The translations under genes and the position numbers were made by a program. A stretch of DNA of 64,000 nt from Luteimonas rhizosphaerae (GTDB taxonomy: Bacteria; Pseudomonadota; Gammaproteobacteria; Xanthomonadales; Xanthomonadaceae). The notes beneath the pieces were generated by a model, which did no database searches, was not told where the DNA came from, and was given only the letters and a program-made list of their open reading frames with translations. This document shows, one piece after another, positions 1-12,204 of the stretch (position 1 is the first letter of the stretch; every line of letters begins with the position of its first letter). The stretch spans positions 1-64,000 of the forward strand of contig NZ_NRQR01000024.1 in the NCBI RefSeq assembly GCF_002849595.1. The letters run 5' to 3'.

Positions 1-130
1 TGTCGGCGGTCGCCATCGGCGGCGGCGGCGCGTCGACGGCGGCCGGCGGCGGGGCGGGCTCGGCGCAGGCCGCGAGCGCGGCGGCCAGGGCGAGGGTCAG
101 GACGACTCGGGCAGGATCGAAACGACGCAT
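1..130 (-). CDS. Lipoprotein, N-terminal part only
   Basis: The reverse strand opens with ATG at 130 and reads MRRFDPARVV, then a hydrophobic stretch ending LAAC, a good type II signal peptide with the lipidated Cys at about residue 22. A Pro/Ala-rich tail typical of lipoprotein linkers follows and runs off the window edge. No function can be given because the mature domain is outside the window. Confidence 0.55.
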   Translation of the reverse strand, partial: MRRFDPARVVLTLALAAALAACAEPAPPPAAVDAPPPPMATAD

Positions 131-482
131 CGGGACACTCCAGTCGATGGGGAAGGCGGCAGGCCGCGACAGCGCCGCAGCATAGACCCAAGCGCGCATC
201 CGCGCGGCCTCGGCGACGGCCTGCCGCGTGCCACGGATGCCGCGCGCGCGGGGTTCCGGAGCGACGCGCTCGACGGCGGCGGCATGGGCCGCCGTGCGGA
301 AGACAGGCCGCAACAGCTGCGCGACGCCGCCGACGGCGACCGCGGCAGACGCGTCACGCGCGCGAGCGACCCGCAGGCGCCACTCGACCCGCTGTTGCAG
401 GCCGGGGTCGACACGGACAGCCGGGTGACGCTGCGCCGAGCGCGCGCCCCGCACGGGCTGCCGGCGCCGTGCGCCGTCCACG
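131..482. other. Gene-free stretch between the edge lipoprotein and speA
   Basis: This 350-base GC-rich stretch has open frames on both strands, but none has a recognisable protein or a plausible start with a ribosome site. It should hold the 3' end of the speA transcript and the promoter of the lipoprotein gene. I see no clear hairpin followed by a T-run. Confidence 0.4.
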
Positions 483-2372
483 TCACTCCAGCGGTGTGTC
501 GTCCAGATACGTGTAGCCGGTCAGTCCCGCTTCCAGCGCATCCTTGAGGCGCTGCGATTCGTCGCCCGGCAGCGCGGCGCGATCGACCAGCGCGGTGTAG
601 CTGGCACGCAGGTCGCTCAGCGCATACCCGACGTAGTCGAGCATCACGTCGGTCGTGTCGCCGCGGCGCTGCTGCACGACCCGGTACCCGTCGCCGTCGA
701 CCTGGACCTCGATGGCATCGGTATCGCCGAACAGGTTGTGGATGTCGCCGAGGATCTCCTGGTAGGCGCCGACCATGAAGAAACCGAGCCGGTACTGCTC
801 GCCCTTGCGCAACGCGTGCAGCGGCAGCGAGGTGTCGAGGTCCTCGTTCTCGACGTAGGTGTCGATCTTGCCGTCGGAGTCGCAGGTCAGATCGGCGATC
901 ACGCCGCGACGCTCGGGCACTTCGTCGAGGCGCTCGATCGGCACGATCGGGAACACCTGGTCGATCGCCCACACGTCGGGCATCGACTCGAACACGCTGA
1001 AGTTGACGAAGTACTTGTCGACGAGGCGCTCGTTGAGTTCGTCGAGCAGCGGGCGGTGGCTTTTCTCGTCGTAGGTCAGGCGCGCGCGCACGGCATGCGC
1101 GATCGCATAGAACAGATCGTCGATGCGCGCACGATGGACCAGGTCGATCTGCCCGAGCGCGTACAGCGCCAGGCCTTCGGCGTGGTGGTGCTGGGCCTCG
1201 TGGAACAGCTCGACCGCCGGCCGGGCGGTCAGCTCGTCGTGGATCTCGCGCAGGTTGCGCACGACGGCGGGCTCGTCGTCGTGGAGGTCCGGCACGCGGC
1301 CTTCGGGCGCGCGCTCGACTTCCGACACGTTGGCGACCAGCACCGCGTGGTGCGCGGTCATCGCGCGGCCGCATTCGGTGACGATGCGCGGCGGCGTGAG
1401 ACCGTGCTCGGCGCAGGCCTGGGCCAGCGGCTGCACGATGGAACCGGCGTACTGGCGGATGCCGTAATTGACCGAGTTGTAGCTGCGCGAGCGCGTGCCC
1501 TCGTAGTCGACGCCGAGCCCGCCGCCGACATCGACGTGGCTGATCGTCGCGCCGAGCTTGGTCAGCTCGACGAAGTACCGCGTGGCCTCGCGCATGCCGT
1601 TGGCGATGTCGCGGACGTTGGAGATCTGCGAGCCCATGTGGAAGTGCAGCAACTGCAGGCAGTCGGTCATGTCCGCGTCGCGCAGCTTCTTCCACAGGTC
1701 CAGCAGCTGGCGCGGATTGAGGCCGAACTTGGCCTTGTCGCCGCCGCTGTTCTGCCACTTGCCGGCACCGAGCGAGGCCAGCCGCATGCGCACGCCCAGG
1801 CCCGGCTTGACGTCGAGCGCGGCGGCTTCCTCCATCACCAGCGCGAGCTCGGACGGCTTCTCGACGACGATGAAGGTCTGCAGGCCGAGCTTGCGGCCGA
1901 TCAGCGCCAGACGGATGTATTCGCGGTCTTTGTAACCGTTGCAGACCACCAGGCCGCCCGGGCGCGACAGCGCCAGCACTGCCATCAGTTCCGGCTTGCT
2001 GCCCGCTTCCAGGCCGAAGCCGTCGCCGTGGTGCGAGGCCAGCGTGCCGGCGACGCCACGGTGCTGGTTGACCTTGATCGGGTACACGGCCGTGTAGCCG
2101 CCCGGGTACTCCCACTCGGCCTGCGCCTGGGCGAAGGCGTCCTGCAGGCGCGCGAGGCGGTCACCGAGGATGTCGGGGAAACGCACCAGCATCGGCAGCT
2201 GCGCGCCGGCCGCACGCGCGGCGTCGACCGCGTCGGGCAAGGGAATCGACGGGCCGTTCGTGCCACGCGGCGCGACCACGATGCGGCCGGCGTCGTCGAC
2301 GTCGAAATACCCCTCGCTCCAGTGCGGGATCGAGTACGTCTTGCGGGCGAGGTCGGTGGACCAGGCGGTCAT
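483..2372 (-). CDS. speA: Biosynthetic arginine decarboxylase
   Basis: PLP enzyme converting arginine to agmatine, the first step of the agmatine route to putrescine. The 629-residue product has the length usual for SpeA. The PLP lysine is Lys100 in AVYPIKVNQ at the start of the alanine-racemase-like barrel; FHMGSQI and DVGGGLGVDYEG follow, and the C-terminal beta-domain carries the catalytic-type Cys at about 497 (TCDSDGK). I chose the ATG giving MTAWSTDLARKTY because the family alignment starts there; an in-frame ATG 33 bases upstream would add only MRLPRTTGMPP. It points away from speE, two genes off, which uses the putrescine it leads to. Confidence 0.95.
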   Translation of the reverse strand: MTAWSTDLARKTYSIPHWSEGYFDVDDAGRIVVAPRGTNGPSIPLPDAVDAARAAGAQLPMLVRFPDILGDRLARLQDAFAQAQAEWEYPGGYTAVYPIKVNQHRGVAGTLASHHGDGFGLEAGSKPELMAVLALSRPGGLVVCNGYKDREYIRLALIGRKLGLQTFIVVEKPSELALVMEEAAALDVKPGLGVRMRLASLGAGKWQNSGGDKAKFGLNPRQLLDLWKKLRDADMTDCLQLLHFHMGSQISNVRDIANGMREATRYFVELTKLGATISHVDVGGGLGVDYEGTRSRSYNSVNYGIRQYAGSIVQPLAQACAEHGLTPPRIVTECGRAMTAHHAVLVANVSEVERAPEGRVPDLHDDEPAVVRNLREIHDELTARPAVELFHEAQHHHAEGLALYALGQIDLVHRARIDDLFYAIAHAVRARLTYDEKSHRPLLDELNERLVDKYFVNFSVFESMPDVWAIDQVFPIVPIERLDEVPERRGVIADLTCDSDGKIDTYVENEDLDTSLPLHALRKGEQYRLGFFMVGAYQEILGDIHNLFGDTDAIEVQVDGDGYRVVQQRRGDTTDVMLDYVGYALSDLRASYTALVDRAALPGDESQRLKDALEAGLTGYTYLDDTPLE

Positions 2373-2454
2373 CGGCGGCATTCCGGTCGTGCGGGGGAGC
2401 CGCATAGTCTAGGGTCATCGGGCCAAACCGGCGGTGACACCGGCGGACGACGGC

Positions 2455-4332
2455 TCAGACGCGGCGGCCGCGCCCGCGCCGGTAGACCGGCTCGCCGCAT
2501 GCGCGACGCACCTGTTTCGCCAGCGCCGCCGCGTCGCTGCCGGTGAACACGGTGTGGCTGCCGGGGAGCCGCAGCGCATCGGACAGCGCCTGCAGGCCGG
2601 CGCTTTCGCTGGCGACCGAGCCGCGCCAATCCAGCAGCAGGACGTAGTGCGCGGACTGCTCGGCCATCGCGACCTGCTTGCGCACCAGCCACGCGGCGGC
2701 GACCCGCGCGTGCGCGGCAAGGGTGTCGTCCAGGCGCCGCAACGTGGCGGCGTCGAGCGCATGGGGCTGCAGCGCATCGCCCGCTTCGATGCCGTCGCGA
2801 TCGCGCAGGTCGTCGGCGCGCGGCGCCAGCTCGGCCTGCAGCGCGGCGACCGCGGCGGCGGTGTCGGCCTCGAGATCGGGATCGCGTGCCAGGCCCGCCA
2901 GCGCGTCGCCGACCGGGCCGATGGCACCGGCATCGCGCGCGACCGCGTCGCGCAAATGGGCCGCACCCGCCGGATCGCCGGCCTGCAGCAGGCGCACGCC
3001 GAGCCGGAACGCCAGCATCGCGCTGTCGGGCCGCGCCGTGCGCGCCCGGGCCAGTACGGGCAGCGGGTCGTGATCGATCTCGATCGACTCGAACAGGCGC
3101 GCGTGCTCCACCGCCTCGTCCACCGTCAGGCTGGTCTGCCCGTCGAGCGCATGGAACCGCGCGCGTTCGCCTGCCGCGGCCGCATGCTGCGCCTGCCACT
3201 CGGGCAGCAGTTGCGCGCGCCACTGCTGGTCCAGCGTCCGCTCGATCCGCGGCAACGCCTCGCCGAGCCAGTCCGCGGCCGGTGCGCCGCGCGGACGCAA
3301 CGCCGGGGCGACACCGAGCGCCTCGAGGCGGCGCGCCAGCGGCGGATGGGTGTCGTCGGCATCGACGTCGCGTTCGGCGATCGCCAGCAGGCGGTCGATG
3401 CGCGGCAGGGGCTCCGCCTGCAGGCCGGCGACCAGCGGCGACAGCACGTGCGCCGGCAGGTGCGATTGCACCCGCGCACGCGCCAGCAGCCGCGGCCACA
3501 ACGTGGACGTCCAGCGCGCGCTGCCGTGTTCGAGGCGCAGCAAGGCGCTGGCCATCGCGTCCGCCCCGACGACGCGCGCCGCGGCGGCGTCGGCGCGGAA
3601 TTCGTGGGCGCGTGCCAGCACGAAACTCCAGGCATCGAACAGCGGTGCATACCACGCGTAGAAGCGCGCGATCGGCAGCGCGAGCAGGAAGCCGCTGCGC
3701 GACAGACCCTCGACGGCGCGATACCAGGTGAGGCGCACGCGATAGAGCCAGCCGGCGAGGCGGCCGTCCTCGGCGCCGAAGTGGCCGAACTCGTGCGCGA
3801 TCACCGCGGCGGCTTCGTCGCGATCCAGCAGTTGCAGCAGCGGCAGGCCGAGCACGAGGTAGTGGCGGTGTCCCGCCAGGCCGAGCAGGCGCGGCAGGCT
3901 GGCCGCCGCGGCATTGAGCTGGGTATCGATGACGATGCCCGCCAGCGGCGGCGCGCCGGTCGCCTGGCGCAGGCGTTCCACTTCGGCGCGCAGCGCGGGC
4001 GCCTCGTCCGCCGCCAGCAGATGGCCCTGCGGCACCGCGAAGCGCACCCACATCGCGCGCAGCAGCACGGCGATCCCCATGCCGGCGACGATCAGCAGGA
4101 ATCCGGCCTGCGGTTCCAGTCGCGCGCCCTGCACCAGCACCCGCCACGCGACCAGCGCCGGCAACGCGAGCAGCGCCAGCAGCAGGCCGACGAGAAACCC
4201 GTAGCCGGCCAGCGCCAGCAGTACGACGCGCACGAGGTAGGCCTGCGGGGACGCCGCGGCGCGCGCTTCCAGGCGCGCGACTCGCGCGCGACGTCGTGCA
4301 GTCGCGGCGTCGGCCGCGCGAAGAGGCGCCAT
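2455..4332 (-). CDS. M48-family integral membrane metalloprotease
   Basis: Zinc protease of 625 residues. Two hydrophobic segments (about 33-60 and 78-95) precede the catalytic HEFGH motif at 180-184; a second acidic zinc ligand is likely the Glu of AHEFRAD about 60 residues later. The C-terminal half is Ala-rich and helical, possibly a repeat domain, and has no motif I recognise. Known M48 proteins such as HtpX and Oma1 do membrane-protein quality control; a similar role is inferred. The start giving MAPLRAAD is preferred over an ATG 42 bases upstream that lies in the speE promoter region. It is divergent from speE. Confidence 0.85.
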   Translation of the reverse strand: MAPLRAADAATARRRARVARLEARAAASPQAYLVRVVLLALAGYGFLVGLLLALLALPALVAWRVLVQGARLEPQAGFLLIVAGMGIAVLLRAMWVRFAVPQGHLLAADEAPALRAEVERLRQATGAPPLAGIVIDTQLNAAAASLPRLLGLAGHRHYLVLGLPLLQLLDRDEAAAVIAHEFGHFGAEDGRLAGWLYRVRLTWYRAVEGLSRSGFLLALPIARFYAWYAPLFDAWSFVLARAHEFRADAAAARVVGADAMASALLRLEHGSARWTSTLWPRLLARARVQSHLPAHVLSPLVAGLQAEPLPRIDRLLAIAERDVDADDTHPPLARRLEALGVAPALRPRGAPAADWLGEALPRIERTLDQQWRAQLLPEWQAQHAAAAGERARFHALDGQTSLTVDEAVEHARLFESIEIDHDPLPVLARARTARPDSAMLAFRLGVRLLQAGDPAGAAHLRDAVARDAGAIGPVGDALAGLARDPDLEADTAAAVAALQAELAPRADDLRDRDGIEAGDALQPHALDAATLRRLDDTLAAHARVAAAWLVRKQVAMAEQSAHYVLLLDWRGSVASESAGLQALSDALRLPGSHTVFTGSDAAALAKQVRRACGEPVYRRGRGRRV

Positions 4333-4481
4333 GGGCTCGGGCTCGTGACGGAGGGACGCCGCGCAGTATCGCACCGGCCCGACATCGGGCCGACATCCGG
4401 ACTTCGCTACAATTCCGGCCCCGCTGGCCGCCGCGATCGACGCGCCGACCGCCTGAATTCCCCCGCATTGCAGGAACCGAC

Positions 4482-5333
4482 ATGACCGCGCCCCACTGGC
4501 TCTACGAGAACTTCGAACCCGCCGGCTCGGCCATCGGCTTCCGCGTCAACAAGAAGCTCGATGAGGTGCAGTCGCCGTTCCAGAAGATCGAGCTCTACGA
4601 ATCGACCGACTGGGGCAACGTCATGCTCATCGACGGCGCGATGATGGTGACCACGCGCGACAACTTCCTCTATCACGAGATGATGTCGCACCCGGCGCTG
4701 TTCACCCACGCCGCGCCGAAGACCGTCGTCATCATCGGCGGCGGCGACTGCGGCACGCTGCGCGAAGTGCTGCGCCACCCGGGCGTCGAGAAAGCCGTGC
4801 AGTGCGACATCGACGAGCAGGTCACGCGCATGGCGGAGACGTATTTCCCCGAGCTGTGCGAATCCAATGGCGACCCGCGCGCCGAGATCCTCTTCGACGA
4901 CGGCATCGCCTACATGGCGAACTGCGCCCCCGGGAGCGTCGACATCGTCATCGTTGATTCGACCGATCCGGTCGGCCCGGCCGAAGGCCTGTTCAACAAG
5001 GCGTTCTTCGAAAGCTGCCACCGCGCGCTGAAGGACGACGGCATCCTCGTCCAGCAGTCCGAATCGCCGCTGGTGCTGCTGGAGCTGATCCAGGCCATGC
5101 GCGCCGAGATGGGCAAGGCCGGTTTCACCACCTTCCAGACCCTGCCGTTCCCGCAGCCGTGCTACCCGACCGGCTGGTGGAGCTGCACGCTGGCGCGCAA
5201 GGGCCAGGGCTTCGACTTCCGCGAAGCCGACGCACGCGCCAAGCCGTTCGAAACGCTGTACTACACCGCCGACATCCACAAGGGCGCGCAGTCGCTGCCG
5301 CCGTTCGTGGCGAAGGCGCTGGGCGAGGGCTGA
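4482..5333 (+). CDS. speE: Spermidine synthase (polyamine aminopropyltransferase)
   Basis: Transfers the aminopropyl group of decarboxylated SAM to putrescine in the cytoplasm. The 283-residue protein has the SAM-binding GGGDCG at 86-91 and the catalytic acidic loop VDSTDPVGPAEG at 158-169, both canonical. The start is the ATG after GCAGGAACCGAC, which supplies a Shine-Dalgarno. A TACAAT at 4408-4413 could be its -10 box, though I see no good -35. With speA it makes a local polyamine cluster; speD is not in the window. Confidence 0.95.
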   Translation: MTAPHWLYENFEPAGSAIGFRVNKKLDEVQSPFQKIELYESTDWGNVMLIDGAMMVTTRDNFLYHEMMSHPALFTHAAPKTVVIIGGGDCGTLREVLRHPGVEKAVQCDIDEQVTRMAETYFPELCESNGDPRAEILFDDGIAYMANCAPGSVDIVIVDSTDPVGPAEGLFNKAFFESCHRALKDDGILVQQSESPLVLLELIQAMRAEMGKAGFTTFQTLPFPQPCYPTGWWSCTLARKGQGFDFREADARAKPFETLYYTADIHKGAQSLPPFVAKALGEG

Positions 5334-5337
5334 GCGC

Positions 5338-5625
5338 TCAGCAGCCGCAACCGCCCGTCACCGGACGGGCCGTGCGCGCACCGTCCTCGCGGACGCCCGA
5401 GAGGCGTCCGCGGAACTCGACACACTCGCAGCCTTCTTTCCCGTCACAGGTGCGCGTGACGAAGCCGGCGCACCAGGCGACGTAAGGTCCGCCCGCGAAG
5501 CGGGCATTGACCGGCATCCCGCACGACGCGCCCCAGGCGCGCAGTGCACCGGTGAACATGGGTAGGACACGGTCCGCGCCGTCGAGCCGCAGGACGGGGG
5601 GCGATCCGTCGTCCAGGCCCTGCAT
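5338..5625 (-). CDS. Small Cys-rich hypothetical protein
   Basis: A 95-residue frame convergent with speE, its stop 4 bases from the speE stop. Codon third positions are almost all G or C through the whole frame, unlike a chance ORF, so it is probably coding. It has seven cysteines, including a CDGKEGCEC segment and a GCGC carboxyl end, suggesting metal binding or disulfides. I recognise no family. The start is uncertain: the frame stays open upstream with no ribosome site at the chosen ATG, so the true N-terminus may be longer. Confidence 0.45.
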   Translation of the reverse strand: MQGLDDGSPPVLRLDGADRVLPMFTGALRAWGASCGMPVNARFAGGPYVAWCAGFVTRTCDGKEGCECVEFRGRLSGVREDGARTARPVTGGCGC

Positions 5626-5784
5626 CAGCAGGGCGGGATGAACGTCGACACCCGGGGTTGTTCGCCTCGTCAGCGAACAGCCGCGTTCGGGCTGTGAACC
5701 GGCTGCGGGTCGATCCGCAAAGGACCCTCGGCCGCGGTGCCCGCGCTCGCAGGCAACGCGAGCGACACTCCCGCCCCGGGGGTG

Positions 5785-6234
<450 letters not shown>

Positions 6235-6345
6235 CTAGTGCCGCGCGCCCGGCGCCGGCGCTTTCCTGACGGGGGAGCGCGGCCTGTGCCGACTGCACCC
6301 TCACGCGCCGCGCGCGACGCTGGCCGGACACCGAAGGAAGCCGCC

Positions 6346-6648
6346 ATGATCGACCTGACCCACATCGACGAACTCGCCCGCCGCCTCAGCGGCCTGGTGC
6401 CCCCGGGCCTGCGCGGCGAGGCCTCGCAGGATCTCCGCGAGGAGCTGCAGGAAAACTTCAAGGCCGTGCTGCAGTCGGGCCTGGCGAAGCTCGACCTGGT
6501 GACGCGCGAGGAATTCGACGTGCAGCGCGCGGTGCTGCTGCGCACGCGCGAGAAGCTCGACGCGCTGGAAGCGCAGGTCCGCCAGCTGGAATCGGGCCGC
6601 GACGGCAGCGCACCCGCCGTCGGCGGTCCCACGCCTTCGGCCCACTGA
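6346..6648 (+). CDS. ubiK: UbiK-type ubiquinone biosynthesis accessory factor (BMFP domain)
   Basis: A 100-residue, highly helical protein. Its N-terminal amphipathic helix (IDELARRLSGLVP) and C-terminal coiled coil (REKLDALEAQVRQLE) are the two parts of the BMFP/YqiC family. In E. coli UbiK forms a trimer with UbiJ and helps aerobic coenzyme Q synthesis at the membrane. It starts at ATG with GAAGGAAG upstream and lies 10 bases before comM, so the two are probably cotranscribed, a neighbour pair common in this family. Confidence 0.85.
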   Translation: MIDLTHIDELARRLSGLVPPGLRGEASQDLREELQENFKAVLQSGLAKLDLVTREEFDVQRAVLLRTREKLDALEAQVRQLESGRDGSAPAVGGPTPSAH

Positions 6649-6658
6649 GGCTCCGCCC

Positions 6659-8176
6659 ATGGGGCTGGCGCTCGTGCACGGACGTGCGCGCGCAGGCGTT
6701 CGTGCACCCGCCGTCCAGGTCGAGGTGCATCTGGCGGGCGGTCTGCCGTCGATGTCGATCGTGGGCCTGCCGGAGGCCGCCGTACGCGAAGCCAAGGACC
6801 GGGTGCGTGCGGCGATCCAGTGCGCACAGTTCGAGTTCCCCGCGCGCCGCATCACCGTCAACCTCGCGCCCGCGGACCTGCCCAAGGGTGGCGGCCGCTT
6901 CGACCTGCCGATCGCCCTCGGCATCCTGGCCGCCAGCGGCCAGATTCCCCAGGACGCACTCCACGAATGGGAGTTCGTCGGCGAGCTCGGGCTCACCGGC
7001 GAGCTGCGCCCGGTCGACGGCGTGTTGCCGGCCGCACTGGCGGTCGCCGGCAGCGGCCGCAAGCTCGTGGTGCCCGCCGCCAATGGCGACGAAGCGGCGC
7101 TGGCAGCGGATGTCGAAGTCCGCACCGCGCGCACGCTGCTCGAGGTCTGTGGCCTGCTGACCGGCCAGCGCGCGCTGCCCCAGGCGATCGCGCCACCGCA
7201 GCGGACGGTGGGCGGTATCGACATGCGCGACGTCCGCGGCCAGAGCCAGGCACGACGCGCGCTCGAGATCGCCGCGGCCGGCGGTCATCACCTGCTGCTG
7301 GTCGGGCCACCGGGGTGCGGCAAGACCCTGCTCGCATCGCGGCTGCCCGGCCTGCTGCCGGACGCGAGCGAGGCCGACGCGCTCGAAACCGCCGCCGTGC
7401 GTTCGATCAGCGGCCACGGGCTCGATCCGACCTGCTGGCGCACGCGGCCCTTCCGCTCGCCGCACCACACGGCCAGCGCCGTCGCGCTGGTCGGCGGCGG
7501 TGCCGAGCCGCGTCCCGGCGAGATCTCGCTGGCGCACCACGGCGTGCTGTTCCTCGACGAACTGCCCGAGTGGGACCGCCGCGCGCTCGAAGTGCTGCGG
7601 GAACCGCTCGAGTCGGGCGTCGTGACGATCTCGCGCGCCGCGCGGCAGAGCGAGTTTCCAGCGCGCTTCCAGCTGGTCGCCGCAATGAACCCGTGCCCCT
7701 GCGGCTGGGCGGGTGATGTCTCCGGACGCTGTCGCTGCAGCGGGGACGCAATCCGACGCTACCGCGCACGCATTTCCGGCCCCCTGCTCGACCGCATCGA
7801 TCTGCATGTCGATGTGCCCCGCCTGCCGCCTGCCGCCTTGCGACCGGACGCGCCGGAGGGTGAAGCCAGCGACCGGATCCGGTCGCGCGTCGACGCGGCC
7901 CGCGCGCGGCAACTCGCGCGCGGCGGCGCCATCAATGCACGCCTCGACCAGAGCGGCACGATGCGCGTGTGCCGCCTGCAAGCCCGTGACCAGGCCCTGC
8001 TCGAGCGCGCCATCGACGCCCTGCATCTCTCCGCGCGCTCCATGCACCGTATCCTGCGCGTCGCCCGTACCATCGCGGACCTCGACGAGAGCGAGACCAT
8101 CGCATCGGGACATCTCACCGAAGCGCTGGGGTATCGCGGTGCCGACCGCTGCCTGGATTCAGAAAAGCGGGTCTGA
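6659..8176 (+). CDS. comM: YifB/ComM-family Mg-chelatase-like AAA+ ATPase
   Basis: 505 residues. The N-terminal Lon-protease-like fold (PSMSIVGLPEAAVREAKDRV) is followed by the AAA+ core with Walker A GPPGCGKT at 216-223, a Walker B in VLFLDELPEWD, and a Cys cluster (CPCGWAGDVSGRCRC) before the sensor region, as in ComM. ComM is a hexameric helicase that promotes branch migration during natural transformation. The gene is complete, so it may be functional. The ATG lies 10 bases after the ubiK stop. Confidence 0.92.
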   Translation: MGLALVHGRARAGVRAPAVQVEVHLAGGLPSMSIVGLPEAAVREAKDRVRAAIQCAQFEFPARRITVNLAPADLPKGGGRFDLPIALGILAASGQIPQDALHEWEFVGELGLTGELRPVDGVLPAALAVAGSGRKLVVPAANGDEAALAADVEVRTARTLLEVCGLLTGQRALPQAIAPPQRTVGGIDMRDVRGQSQARRALEIAAAGGHHLLLVGPPGCGKTLLASRLPGLLPDASEADALETAAVRSISGHGLDPTCWRTRPFRSPHHTASAVALVGGGAEPRPGEISLAHHGVLFLDELPEWDRRALEVLREPLESGVVTISRAARQSEFPARFQLVAAMNPCPCGWAGDVSGRCRCSGDAIRRYRARISGPLLDRIDLHVDVPRLPPAALRPDAPEGEASDRIRSRVDAARARQLARGGAINARLDQSGTMRVCRLQARDQALLERAIDALHLSARSMHRILRVARTIADLDESETIASGHLTEALGYRGADRCLDSEKRV

Positions 8177-8205
8177 ACTTTGGGGGACCAACGGAGACTC
8201 TCGCG

Positions 8206-8511
8206 CTAGATTGCGTCGCCGCGCGGCGTGCCACGCCGGTGGCGCAGAGCATCGAGCGTATCCTCGCGCGCCTCTTCTCTCGATGCCGCAGTACGACATA
8301 CCCGCGTGGACCGATTGCTGCCGATCTGCTTTTCGTTACGGCAGACCATCTTTTCTTCCGGCTGTGATTCCCTTACCTCGGCCGGCACGACAGGCGGCGT
8401 CGGAGTCGGCGAAACGACGGTGGCGGAGGCCTCGACCTCTTGCGCAGAGGAGATCGAAACCCCAGCCAGATTAAGGCCGATAAACAACATAGCAAGACCG
8501 ATTGGGCGCAT
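8206..8511 (-). CDS. Small secreted protein with C-x10-C / GSNR motif, paralogue 1
   Basis: A 101-residue protein: signal peptide cleaved near SSAQEV (about residue 24), a Pro/Ser linker, then VCRNEKQIGSNRSTRVCRTA, where two Cys flank a GSNR core. A basic, acidic tail with EEARE follows. The second small gene upstream encodes the same layout (VCTRTRQTGSNRVTRLCRTA). GGAG lies 7 bases before the ATG. Similar short C-x(n)-GS-x(n)-C proteins occur in xanthomonads, but I know no function. A periplasmic or secreted disulfide-bonded peptide is inferred. Confidence 0.7.
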   Translation of the reverse strand: MRPIGLAMLFIGLNLAGVSISSAQEVEASATVVSPTPTPPVVPAEVRESQPEEKMVCRNEKQIGSNRSTRVCRTAASREEAREDTLDALRHRRGTPRGDAI

Positions 8512-8689
8512 GGCATGCTCCTAAAGGTAGAGATCGCTGTCGACCCTACTTCTTTTTTTGCCGCTCTGCATCATCGACACGGACGCAGCACCGATCGCCG
8601 ATCGTCCCCGGACACCCCTTTAGGATCCCTTCGATCACTCAGTCTCTAAAGCGTGATTTAGCATCCGCCAATGGCCCCGCGAGAGGACC

Positions 8690-8977
8690 TCAGATCTGGA
8701 TATCAGGCACGGGTTGACTCTTTTTCCGACGCATCGCCTCTTCGGCTGCCCGCCTTTCAACGCGCGCTTCCTCCGCAGTCCTGCAAAGGCGCGTCACCCG
8801 GTTGCTGCCGGTCTGTCTCGTCCGCGTGCAGACCAGTGCTTCCTCCTCATTCGCGACGCGGGTTTCGGCAGGCGTCGCCGCGTCTCCGGACGCCTGAGGC
8901 GCCTGGGCGAAAGCCGTTAACGCCGCAGGTGCGAGCAAGAGGGCGGAAATTGCAACCGCAACGCGAAAACGAGTCAT
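8690..8977 (-). CDS. Small secreted protein with C-x10-C / GSNR motif, paralogue 2
   Basis: A 95-residue protein: signal peptide ending ALTAFAQAP (about residue 25), an Ala/Glu linker, VCTRTRQTGSNRVTRLCRTA, then a charged helix EEARVERRAAEEAMRRKK. It shares motif order, Cys spacing and the EEAR tail with the next gene downstream on the same strand. AGGAG lies 6 bases before the ATG. The two are separated by 178 bases and probably arose by tandem duplication followed by divergence. Function unknown. Confidence 0.7.
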   Translation of the reverse strand: MTRFRVAVAISALLLAPAALTAFAQAPQASGDAATPAETRVANEEEALVCTRTRQTGSNRVTRLCRTAEEARVERRAAEEAMRRKKSQPVPDIQI

Positions 8978-9077
8978 CCTGAACTCCTAGCAGTCAACGA
9001 AGCTCAACACTATCCCGGGAACGATCCGTGCGCTTTGCTTTTTTTGCCCGTAACCGGGAAACGCGCCCGCATCCGCC

Positions 9078-10409
<1,332 letters not shown>

Positions 10410-10474
10410 GGCGGGTCTCCGGAAGACAGCGTGTCGCGGTGGTTCGGAAGGGGTCGGTCGGCGTGCGGCGTCAG

Positions 10475-12085
<1,611 letters not shown>

Positions 12086-12148
12086 CGGGCGGTTCCTGGC
12101 GGCAACGGCGTATTGCGTTGCAGCAGACCCTCCACCTGCATCGATTAT

Positions 12149-12169
12149 TTGACAATACAGTTTTGGCAA
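12149..12169. promoter_or_regulatory. Paired TTGNCAA sites in the aceB / LysR divergent promoter
   Basis: TTGACAA and TTGGCAA, each self-palindromic, lie 14 bases centre to centre in the only AT-rich part of the 119-base divergent region. This fits a LysR-type operator serving both promoters. The first site also contains a perfect -35 hexamer (TTGACA) for the plus strand, without a convincing -10 at 17 bases. Confidence 0.45.
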
Positions 12170-12204
12170 TGTTACCCATGATTTGAACTTATACAGTCTT
12201 CCCG

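Noticed and set aside
97-2115. A 672-codon open frame antisense-shifted over speA
   Set aside because: It overlaps speA in another frame, is Arg/Ala/Pro-rich as expected of a GC-rich shadow, and has no domain.
9006-9077. T-rich run next to CCCG-GTTA-CGGG after aceA
   Set aside because: On the minus strand the run is A-rich after the stem, so it does not form an intrinsic terminator for aceA.
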